Origin: RGIG4576 sp964613095
Lineage (GTDB): Bacteria; Bacteroidota; Bacteroidia; Bacteroidales; Muribaculaceae
NCBI GenBank assembly: GCA_964613095.1
Contig: CAZTFX010000066.1
Location: 1-12,530, forward strand
Direction of reading: 5' to 3'
DNA: 12,530 nucleotides
The translations under genes and the position numbers were made by a program. Positions 7,538 through 12,530 of this stretch are shown piece after piece (position 1 is the first letter of the stretch; each line of letters begins with the position of its first letter). The notes beneath the pieces were generated by a model. That model was not told the origin of the DNA. It searched no databases and saw only the letters and a list, made by a program, of their open reading frames with translations.

Positions 7538-8149
7538 TCACTTATTCAACCGACTCTTTATATAATCGGTCAATAGATTTATAGCCACCTCATTATGCCC
7601 ACCTTGCGGAACAATCAGGTCGGCACACTTTTTTGCCGGCTCTATATGCATATTGTGCATGGGCTTCAACACCCTTTCATATCTATCAATCACCATTTGA
7701 GGAGTACGTCCTCGTTCAATACAATCACGACTTATCACACGAATAAGGCGTTCATCGGCATCGGCATCAACATACACCTTTATGTTCATCATATCTCGCA
7801 AACGTTCATCCGATAGCACCAGAATCCCCTCAACCAATACCACATCATGAGGTCCCATAGGAATGGTTTCCTCTTGACGAGTACATGTAAGATAAGAATA
7901 CGTAGGCATTTCTACACTCTTTCCCTCACTTAATTGCTTAAGATGAGCAAGAAGCAAATCCCAATCAAATGCAGCAGGCTCATCAAAATTAATCTTTTGA
8001 CGATCCTCCACCGGCACATGACTGGAATCTTTATAATAAGAATCCTGAGATATAATACCCACGCCACCTTCAGGCAAGCGTTCCATTATCTTTTTAACAA
8101 CAGTAGTTTTTCCCGATCCGGTACCACCGGCTATTCCTATGATAAGCAT
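7538..8149 (-). CDS. udk: Uridine kinase (uridine/cytidine phosphorylation, pyrimidine salvage)
   Basis: Phosphorylates uridine and cytidine to UMP and CMP with ATP or GTP in the cytosol. The 203-residue protein has a Walker A loop GGTGSGKT (8-15), SQDSYYKD, the NFDEPAAFDWDLL segment, the YSYLTCTR substrate loop, VVLVEGILVL, VDADADERLIRVISRD (lid and Walker-B-like part) and the PMHNMHIEPAKKCADLIVP block, all characteristic of Udk. The ATG at 8149 is chosen. The frame extends ten codons further to a GTG at 8179, but the promoter -7 element (8173-8166) lies inside that extension, and starting at MLIIGIAGG gives the family N-terminus. It is the first gene of a two-gene operon with lptB; the pairing has no obvious metabolic logic. 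Confidence 0.95.
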   Translation of the reverse strand: MLIIGIAGGTGSGKTTVVKKIMERLPEGGVGIISQDSYYKDSSHVPVEDRQKINFDEPAAFDWDLLLAHLKQLSEGKSVEMPTYSYLTCTRQEETIPMGPHDVVLVEGILVLSDERLRDMMNIKVYVDADADERLIRVISRDCIERGRTPQMVIDRYERVLKPMHNMHIEPAKKCADLIVPQGGHNEVAINLLTDYIKSRLNK

Positions 8150-8165
8150 AATGTATAATTTTCTA

Positions 8166-8197
8166 CAAAAATAATACACTTCACTCTCAATTCCAAA
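8166..8197 (-). promoter_or_regulatory. Promoter of the udk-lptB operon
   Basis: On the minus strand TTTG (8197-8194), a 20-nt spacer, then TATTTTTG (8173-8166). Both boxes match the Bacteroidota consensus perfectly. The start of transcription would be near 8160, leaving a leader of about 10 nt, which also settles the udk start at 8149. Confidence 0.8.
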
Positions 8198-8234
8198 ATT
8201 AAATTATTAAAACAACTATCCGAAATTCTAGTAC

Positions 8235-8270
8235 AATAACAATAGTAGAAATTTATGGAGTCCGACATCT
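8235..8270 (-). repeat. Solitary degenerate CRISPR repeat downstream of cas2
   Basis: Aligned with the 36-nt array repeat on the plus strand it agrees at 26 of 36 positions, and at 22 of 24 across the central part (ACAATAGTAGAAATT and GGAGTC are identical). It has the same orientation as the array, 1.8 kb away, and no second repeat is near it. The outer ends differ: the spacer-proximal side lacks the bases that close the Cas12a repeat stem, and the other end is diverged. It lies 9 nt beyond the cas2 stop. It may be the remnant of an array in the canonical V-A position, or a retained regulatory repeat. Confidence 0.75.
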
Positions 8271-8279
8271 GCTTAAATA

Positions 8280-8549
8280 TTAAAAATATTGAATATCAAC
8301 ATCACGGTGGATTGCATTCCCATATTTTTTGAGCTTAATTTGCGACACTTCAAATAGCATTACGCTATCTCCGCCATCAAATTTTTTTGCAAATTCATCA
8401 ATTTTAAGTTTTAGATTCTCTATTACCCGATTGGTATTATTTACCTCATAAACAGAAAACTGAAGTCGTATAGCTCCATTTTTAGTCAACATTTTAGCAA
8501 ATTTACTACGAATCTTTGTGTTGCTGATGTCATAACTTATTACTAACAT
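8280..8549 (-). CDS. cas2: CRISPR-associated endonuclease Cas2
   Basis: Small dimeric ferredoxin-fold protein that bridges two Cas1 dimers in the spacer integration complex. The 89-residue length is typical. The first strand ends in MLVISYDIS with the conserved Asp7; QFSVYEV forms the second strand, followed by the helix LKLKIDEF and the SVMLFEV strand. The last residues (DVDIQYF) are short, as in many Cas2. It starts 2 nt after the cas1 stop codon, so translation is probably coupled, and it is the last gene of cas4-cas1-cas2. No promoter of its own is visible. Confidence 0.93.
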   Translation of the reverse strand: MLVISYDISNTKIRSKFAKMLTKNGAIRLQFSVYEVNNTNRVIENLKLKIDEFAKKFDGGDSVMLFEVSQIKLKKYGNAIHRDVDIQYF

Positions 8550-8551
8550 AG

Positions 8552-9523
8552 TTATATTTGAAATAAAGGGTATTGTGAAATATTTTTACTTTGCATAAAA
8601 CAACGATAGTAGGATCGAATAAATAGAAATATTTCCATTTTATACTGAATGAGAGCATCAAAGAAAACTCTTGCATAGTCGCCGTTTTTCTCGAACTTCA
8701 GTCTATATTCACCTTTGTTTAGACTGAAATCTTTCTTTGAAAAAATCTTTTTATTGAATGCCGTACGAATGGTTTTATCTATAATACATCTAAAAGGCTC
8801 AACCAGATCGCAAATAAGGGATTTTCGCTTAAACCATAGTCGGTGATATACACCAACATAAACATCAAACCCAAACATTCTTACGAAACTTTCAATATAG
8901 TTGAATAGCATAGTATAGCCTATATCTAATGTGGAATTGATGATATCACATTTAGTTCTTGGTTTGCGTGAGTCCCATTCCATATCTTGATAATAAGCTT
9001 CAAAAAATACTTTAGATACATACCCTTCCAGTCCCATAAGTCTATTATAATCAAAATCTCGTTTAATCCAATCGTTAAGCGCTTTTTTGCATACCGCTTT
9101 AGCTTCTGTAGTTATAACATTGGTTTTTCTAGACTTTTCTAGAAGAGAAAGTTGATTTGAAATTTTATTAAGTACTAGCCATTTTGCAATAGCAATATCA
9201 TCTTCTGGTAAAGAATATTGCTTTTTCCGTAGCAAATAGTTGGCTTCAGCTGATTGTGCCCAAAAGTAAACGAGACGAAAGGATGGTTTTAAAACAATTA
9301 AAGCAACATTGAATTTTTTACATTTATCAATGAGTGCAGTTGTTATGCTAATATGACCAAAAACGAATAAAGCCAGTATCTTTTGAAAAGGGAGTTTTGT
9401 TAGAGTCTTTTTCTCTCCTACGTCTTCCAAAAGAAGTTCTCCATTACTCACTCTAAGATTTCGTTCCTTAACACAATTTATCACATAGATAGTTTTGTGT
9501 TCAATGTCTTTATTGGTATACAT
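8552..9523 (-). CDS. cas1: CRISPR-associated endonuclease Cas1
   Basis: Integrase of CRISPR adaptation, which inserts new spacers at the leader end of the array. The 323-residue protein has all three metal-binding residues: Glu166 in LMGLEGYVSKVFFEAYY, His227 in GVYHRLW and Asp239 in SLICDLVEPFR. The N-terminal beta domain (TIYVINCVKERNLRVSNGELLL) and NSTLDIGYTMLFNYIESF match Cas1. The ATG at 9523 is chosen, giving a 14-nt overlap with cas4; the frame continues upstream to 9628, but that part reads inside cas4 and has no Cas1-like content. The protein looks intact and active. The repeat suggests subtype V-A, although the Cas1 subtype cannot be told by eye. Confidence 0.95.
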   Translation of the reverse strand: MYTNKDIEHKTIYVINCVKERNLRVSNGELLLEDVGEKKTLTKLPFQKILALFVFGHISITTALIDKCKKFNVALIVLKPSFRLVYFWAQSAEANYLLRKKQYSLPEDDIAIAKWLVLNKISNQLSLLEKSRKTNVITTEAKAVCKKALNDWIKRDFDYNRLMGLEGYVSKVFFEAYYQDMEWDSRKPRTKCDIINSTLDIGYTMLFNYIESFVRMFGFDVYVGVYHRLWFKRKSLICDLVEPFRCIIDKTIRTAFNKKIFSKKDFSLNKGEYRLKFEKNGDYARVFFDALIQYKMEIFLFIRSYYRCFMQSKNISQYPLFQI

Positions 9524-10076
9524 TTTCTTCTTCGGTTTTGTCACATAAGTTGCAATAGATACAATGTTTGCACTTATTGGGGTTGATATTGATTGGTTTT
9601 TCGGGATTGAAATTGTGGAAAGTTTCAATGAAACAAGAGAACTCTTTTATGCCGTTATCATTTGGTAATGGAATGGGGATTGTTTTATGGGTTGAAATCT
9701 CATAAAAAGCTAATTGCTTAATTTCATATCCCATTTCAGTAAGGCAAATGTATTGAGCCCATAATTGATAAATCTGTCCTTTGAATATTTGTTTTAATTG
9801 ATATTTTCGTTCAATAAGTAACTTATCTTTATCTCTATAGATATCAATCTTTCCCATTATCTTAAAACGATCGGAATAGACAGGAAGTGATTGCAAATCC
9901 TTTTTTACATTGCTTGCAGTCTTGTTATCTATTGTTTTATGGGCTATTTTACCTCTGATTTGCGGCGGGGCATGATACAGTGTTTCATCTGTTTCCATAT
10001 ATACATTGTGCAAATAGATAGAATATGGACAAAAGATGAAATCATTTAACATTGATATGTTGATGTAGTTATTCAT
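9510..10076 (-). CDS. cas4: CRISPR-associated exonuclease Cas4
   Basis: RecB-like Fe-S nuclease that trims pre-spacers and selects those with a correct PAM, working with Cas1-Cas2. The 188-residue protein shows the Fe-S ligands: Cys16 in IFCPYSIYLH and the C-terminal cluster Cys169, Cys172, Cys175 and Cys178 in KCKHCIYCNLC. The RecB nuclease core has His46 (RGKIAHKTID), Asp78 (GKIDIY), Glu89 and Lys91 (LIERKYQ), and the Gln/Tyr motif (GQIYQLWAQYI). Cas4 with this arrangement is usual in type V-A, I-B, I-C and II-B loci. The ATG at 10076 lies only 23 nt after the last repeat of the array, so cas4 is probably expressed from a transcript that also carries the array. Its end overlaps cas1 by 14 nt. 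Confidence 0.93.
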   Translation of the reverse strand: MNNYINISMLNDFIFCPYSIYLHNVYMETDETLYHAPPQIRGKIAHKTIDNKTASNVKKDLQSLPVYSDRFKIMGKIDIYRDKDKLLIERKYQLKQIFKGQIYQLWAQYICLTEMGYEIKQLAFYEISTHKTIPIPLPNDNGIKEFSCFIETFHNFNPEKPININPNKCKHCIYCNLCDKTEEENVYQ

Positions 10077-10099
10077 ATATTATGGCTTTAAGGTATTAG

Positions 10100-10464
10100 C
10101 TATTGAATAGTAGAAATTTAAAGAGTCTTATAGACAAAAAATGCTGATATAGATTGGAATGTTTATATCTACAATAGTAGAAATTAAAGGAGTCTTATAG
10201 ACCTTATATAAAGAGAGTGTCTAAGAGTGGTATCTACAATAGTAGAAATTAAAGGAGTCTTATAGACAGAAACTTCCACGTTCTCGACAGCGTTATATAT
10301 CTACAATAGTAGAAATTAAAGGAGTCTTATAGACTTTCACATATCTTATTAGCGTATTCTTTGGATCTACAATAGTAGAAATTAAAGGAGTCTTATAGAC
10401 AGATTGTTGAAAATGGTAGATTTGACGAATCTACAATAGTAGAAATTAAAGGAGTCTTATAGAC
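10100..10464 (-). CRISPR. Type V-A-like CRISPR array, 6 repeats and 5 spacers
   Basis: Five identical 36-nt repeats start at 10167, 10232, 10299, 10365 and 10429, and a sixth, degenerate copy occupies 10100-10135. Spacers are 31, 29, 31, 30 and 28 nt (10136-10166, 10203-10231, 10268-10298, 10335-10364, 10401-10428). On the minus strand each intact repeat ends in TAATTTCTACTATTGTAGAT, with the stem TCTAC/GTAGA and loop TATT that Cas12a recognises and cleaves next to. The crRNA strand is therefore minus, and the leader is on the high-coordinate side (10465-10596). The degenerate copy at the cas4 side is the terminal, oldest repeat, as expected. By eye, no spacer matches other parts of the window. 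No cas12a lies on either side. Confidence 0.97.
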
Positions 10465-10497
10465 TGAAAACTTCTAGTTTGAATATGAAAGGAACAA

Positions 10498-10540
10498 TAC
10501 AACAAAAGCCAGCCTACCATTATAGGGATAAGTTGGATTT
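10498..10540 (+). repeat. Imperfect copy of the hydrolase terminator, left side
   Basis: About 42 nt, nearly identical to 11663-11704: both contain CTACCATTAT and TAAGTTGG, with a handful of differences and two one-base indels. Here the stem is damaged (CAGCC against the complement of GTTGG, GATTT instead of GCTTT), so termination would be weaker. The pair lies in direct orientation on both sides of the hydrolase gene. Confidence 0.7.
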
Positions 10541-10565
10541 CTTTCTGTTTAATAAATATTTTCTG

Positions 10566-10573
10566 TTACTTTG
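10566..10573 (+). promoter_or_regulatory. Possible hydrolase promoter -7 element
   Basis: TTACTTTG matches TAnnTTTG except at one base and resembles the element proposed for paralog 4. It lies 23 nt before the ATG at 10597. The -33 element is unclear. Confidence 0.4.
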
Positions 10574-10596
10574 CATAGTAAAAAAAACATATTTCT

Positions 10597-11664
10597 ATGA
10601 AGATATCTAAGTCTATCCTATTAATTCTGTTATTCTTTTTCTTTGCTTCGTGGTTTTACAAGATAATCATGCTCATACTTCTTGCTCTTGTGTGGAAAAA
10701 CGAAATCAAGGCAAAAAAGATTTGGGGATATAAGGCTATAATAATAAGTCTTTTCATAGCACTGTTCTGCGTGTTGCCAAGATACAGATATAATACATCA
10801 GATAGAGTACAACTTATATATCAAGACAAAAAAGGCAACACTATACTACCGCCTATCACTCATTACTTAGTGAATGTGTTTCTACCCGAAGAAGAGGTGT
10901 GCAACATCTGCATTTGGGGAGCAAGGATAGCTCCAAAAGCAATAAAATTATCGGGATGGATATTAGAAGAATTTAAGCAAGATGATAAAAAAGGGAATAT
11001 ATCTAACTTTTATCGTCCATTTAATCGTTTAAACTGGAATGGAGTATTTATGATGTCGGGAACTACATCTCAAATGTTTAACATGTGGGGCATTGACAAC
11101 ACACAATCCATATATCTAATAAAACCAAAGAATTATGATAAGAGCAGAAAATATCCTGTTGTATTCTTTATGCATGGATATTTGGGTAATTGGAAACTAT
11201 ATCAAGGGATTTTCAAAGATTTAGAGGATTGCATTATTTTAAGTGTAGGGACAAAAACATGGTCGGGATTATATTCTGAAAGCGATATAAACATATTATT
11301 TACCAAACAAATTCCATTCTTAGAAAATTTAGGATATAAGATAGACACGAACAATCTACACATCATAGGATTGTCAAATGGTGGTAGTGCATCAAATGTT
11401 GCTTATCGCAAATTTTCAAATCGATTCAAGACAATAACATTTATTTCTACAGGAATAAAACAGACTTATCCTATTTCAAGTAAAGTGCTTTTAATTGGCG
11501 GAGGGAAAGACCATTCTGCAAGCTCATTACTTGGAGCATATCACACCTTAAAGGAAACAGGAAGCAAGACAGATTTATTTTGGGACGACAAAGAAACTCA
11601 TTTTATTTTAGTTAATCAAACCGATGAGATAATAGAGTTTTTAAATAAAAACATAAAGCTATAA
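10597..11664 (+). CDS. Membrane-anchored alpha/beta hydrolase (serine esterase-like)
   Basis: 355 residues. Residues 6-33 and 46-61 form hydrophobic segments, so the N-terminus is probably a two-helix membrane anchor with the rest outside or at the membrane. From about residue 170 the protein resembles an esterase-like alpha/beta hydrolase: SIYLIKPKNYDKSRKYPVVFF, the oxyanion segment MHGYLGN (His193-Gly194), the nucleophile elbow Gly258-Leu-Ser260-Asn-Gly262, a likely acid Asp305 in LIGGGKDHSAS and the catalytic His335 in ETHF. The triad looks complete. The middle region (about 65-165, with two cysteines in VCNICIWGA) is not recognised. The substrate is unknown. It has its own promoter-like site and a strong terminator, and is divergent from the CRISPR array. 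The flanking duplicated hairpins suggest it moved as a unit. A lipase or polyhydroxybutyrate-depolymerase-like relative is possible. Confidence 0.75.
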   Translation: MKISKSILLILLFFFFASWFYKIIMLILLALVWKNEIKAKKIWGYKAIIISLFIALFCVLPRYRYNTSDRVQLIYQDKKGNTILPPITHYLVNVFLPEEEVCNICIWGARIAPKAIKLSGWILEEFKQDDKKGNISNFYRPFNRLNWNGVFMMSGTTSQMFNMWGIDNTQSIYLIKPKNYDKSRKYPVVFFMHGYLGNWKLYQGIFKDLEDCIILSVGTKTWSGLYSESDINILFTKQIPFLENLGYKIDTNNLHIIGLSNGGSASNVAYRKFSNRFKTITFISTGIKQTYPISSKVLLIGGGKDHSASSLLGAYHTLKETGSKTDLFWDDKETHFILVNQTDEIIEFLNKNIKL

Positions 11665-11669
11665 CTACA

Positions 11670-11704
11670 AAAGCCAACCTACCATTATCGGGTAAGTTGG
11701 CTTT
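11670..11704 (+). terminator. Terminator of the hydrolase gene (right copy of the duplicated hairpin)
   Basis: AAAGCCAAC (11670-11678) pairs perfectly with GTTGGCTTT (11696-11704). After one mismatch TACC pairs with GGTA, around a loop of 7 nt. It starts 6 nt after the stop codon. The T-run is short, but the stem is strong. The same sequence occurs, decayed, at 10498-10540. Confidence 0.8.
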
Positions 11705-11774
11705 AATTCATTTCAGCGGAAACGATTCTCAACGATTTCCAACAAGTTAGTGTTTACATATCAAAAAGAATCAC

Positions 11775-11782
11775 TATATTCG
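11775..11782 (+). promoter_or_regulatory. Promoter -7 element of the HEPN/MNT pair
   Basis: TATATTCG differs from TAnnTTTG at one base, as in the promoter at 4026-4056. A GTTT lies 19 nt upstream as a weak -33. The ATG follows 29 nt downstream. Confidence 0.4.
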
Positions 11783-11811
11783 CAGTGGAATTGATTCAAT
11801 ACACATAATTT

Positions 11812-12198
11812 ATGAATGATAACGTGACATATTGGACTGAATTATCCGATTATGATTTTGAGACAGCTAAGGCTATGCTTGAAACTAAACGATATTTATA
11901 TGTAGGCTTTATGTGTCATCAAGTGATTGAAAAGATTCTTAAGGCTTATTGGAGTAAGGTCTTAGAAGAACCTCCATTGAAGATTCATTCACTTTCAAGA
12001 CTTGCAGATAAGACTGAATTAGACAAATTGATGACTGAAGAACAATTAGACTTTATAGATGAGCTTGAACCTTTAAATATCGAGGCACGTTATCCTTCTT
12101 ATAAGGAACGTTTATCAAAAAGTTTAAATGCTGAACGTTGCAATGATTTAATAAAACAAACTGATAATTTACGAATATGGATAAAGAACAAGCTATAA
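11812..12198 (+). CDS. HEPN domain protein (putative toxin of a HEPN/MNT pair)
   Basis: A small all-helical protein of 128 residues of the HEPN type (PF05168-like). Seen: the first helix YWTELSDYDFETAKAMLETKRYLYVGFMCHQVIEKILKAYW (residues 7 to 47), where MCHQVIEKILKAYW is the typical (x)QxxEKxLKA pattern, then KIHSLSRLADK, the loop EARYPSYKERL and a last amphipathic helix. Such proteins, encoded with a minimal nucleotidyltransferase, form toxin-antitoxin pairs in which HEPN is an RNase. The usual Rx4-6H catalytic motif is not evident here: Arg93 and Arg100 are not followed by a histidine. The gene overlaps the following MNT gene by 22 nt, so the two are translationally coupled. It could be a non-catalytic or differently acting member. 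Confidence 0.85.
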   Translation: MNDNVTYWTELSDYDFETAKAMLETKRYLYVGFMCHQVIEKILKAYWSKVLEEPPLKIHSLSRLADKTELDKLMTEEQLDFIDELEPLNIEARYPSYKERLSKSLNAERCNDLIKQTDNLRIWIKNKL

Positions 12199-12473
12199 AA
12201 TTGGCGCAACAATACAAAAAACTTGTTGCCGAGAAATTGCCATTAAAGGCTTTGTATCTTTATGGCTCATACAGTAAAGGCGGGTACACAAAAGATAGCG
12301 ATATTGATATAGCTGTCGTTGTGGAATACCTTAGCGACAATTATTTTGAAGACACACCACTACTTTGGAAATTAAAAAGAAAAATAAGCAATCTTATTGA
12401 GCCAGTTCTGTTTGTAGAGAATGATAAAAGTCCGCTATACTCAGATATATTGAAAACAGGAATCTTGATATAA
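12177..12473 (+). CDS. MNT-type nucleotidyltransferase (putative antitoxin)
   Basis: A minimal nucleotidyltransferase of 98 residues with the core YLYGSYSKGGYTKDSDIDIAV: Gly30-Ser31 followed by ten residues and Asp42-x-Asp44, the two metal ligands of the polymerase-beta fold. A third acidic residue may be Glu75 in NLIEPVLFV. In studied HEPN/MNT pairs this enzyme adds AMP units to the HEPN partner and blocks it; whether that happens here is inference. The ATG at 12177 overlaps the end of the HEPN gene by 22 nt. The C-terminus (YSDILKTGILI) is the usual ending of these short proteins, so it is complete. Confidence 0.88.
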   Translation: MDKEQAIKLAQQYKKLVAEKLPLKALYLYGSYSKGGYTKDSDIDIAVVVEYLSDNYFEDTPLLWKLKRKISNLIEPVLFVENDKSPLYSDILKTGILI

Positions 12474-12477
12474 GCTT

Positions 12478-12530
12478 ATGGATATTATTGAGGTAAGGGA
12501 ATTTTTGATTGGGTTACCGATGGTTGAAGA
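12478..12530 (+). CDS. Start of a MmcQ/YjbR-family protein gene (partial)
   Basis: An ATG 4 nt after the MNT stop opens a frame to the window edge, giving MDIIEVREFLIGLPMVE. This resembles the N-terminus of the MmcQ/YjbR family, which commonly begins with a MNIEEVREYCLSLPGV-like segment. These are small DNA-binding-fold proteins of unknown role. Only 17 residues are visible, so the call is tentative. It probably continues the HEPN/MNT transcript. Confidence 0.5.
   Translation, partial: MDIIEVREFLIGLPMVE

Larger units (their letters stand above)
10465..10596. promoter_or_regulatory. CRISPR leader / divergent intergenic region
   Basis: This 132-nt AT-rich stretch separates the array (read left) from the hydrolase gene (read right). 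It must contain the array promoter and the Cas1-Cas2 docking site next to 10464, but I see no clean TAnnTTTG on the minus strand. It also contains an imperfect hairpin (10505-10540) that copies the terminator at 11670-11704. A TTACTTTG -7-like element for the hydrolase gene lies at 10566-10573 on the plus strand. Confidence 0.5.

Noticed and set aside
8150..8179. A ten-codon GTG-initiated extension of uridine kinase.
   Set aside because: The perfect promoter -7 element lies within it, and the ATG at 8149 gives the conserved N-terminus.
8205..8234. A pseudo-spacer beside the lone repeat that might target the array leader (shared ACTAGAA with the minus strand near 10475).
   Set aside because: Only seven bases match, the first two positions of the seed do not, and the preceding bases are not a TTTV PAM; chance is sufficient.
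9524..9628. An N-terminal extension of Cas1.
   Set aside because: It reads within cas4 in another frame and has no Cas1-like sequence; the ATG at 9523 gives the family N-terminus.
10136..10428. Self-targeting spacers.
   Set aside because: By eye none of the five spacers matches any other part of the window beyond short chance words.

Overview
The window looks like chromosomal DNA of a member of the Bacteroidales (phylum Bacteroidota). The evidence is indirect but consistent. Promoters repeatedly carry the phylum's -7 element TAnnTTTG. Most genes lack a Shine-Dalgarno sequence. A tandem family of secreted DUF4251-type proteins is present, a domain I know from Bacteroidota. I cannot name a genus.

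Layout. At 1-467 a promoter-to-terminator unit on the minus strand looks like a structured non-coding RNA of about 330 nt, divergent from ligA. ligA (468-2480, +) encodes NAD-dependent DNA ligase and ends at a terminator shared with a convergent block. That block (2514-5600, -) holds four paralogous small exported proteins; the first two are the closest pair and form one operon. A CPBP-family membrane protease (5750-6613, +) is transcribed divergently from the block. Next is a housekeeping operon on the minus strand, udk then lptB (8149 down to 6665), with a very clear promoter just upstream of udk.

From about 8200 to the right edge the window changes to AT-rich accessory content. On the minus strand lie a six-repeat CRISPR array (10100-10464) and, 23 nt downstream of it, cas4-cas1-cas2. 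Read on the minus strand, the 36-nt repeat ends in TAATTTCTACTATTGTAGAT, the hallmark of Cas12a (type V-A) direct repeats. No cas12a gene is in the window: the array sits where cas12a would normally precede cas4, and a lone decayed repeat (8235-8270) sits after cas2, where a V-A array normally lies. This is therefore an effector-less, rearranged V-A locus, or one served by a Cas12a encoded elsewhere.

The far right holds a membrane-anchored alpha/beta hydrolase (10597-11664, +) flanked by two near-identical hairpin/terminator sequences, an overlapping HEPN/MNT toxin-antitoxin-like pair (11812-12473, +), and the first codons of an apparent MmcQ/YjbR-family gene running off the edge.

Most interesting: the V-A array and adaptation module without an effector, the solitary repeat relic downstream of cas2, the likely array-cas co-transcription, the duplicated terminator around the hydrolase, and the unassigned structured RNA beside ligA.
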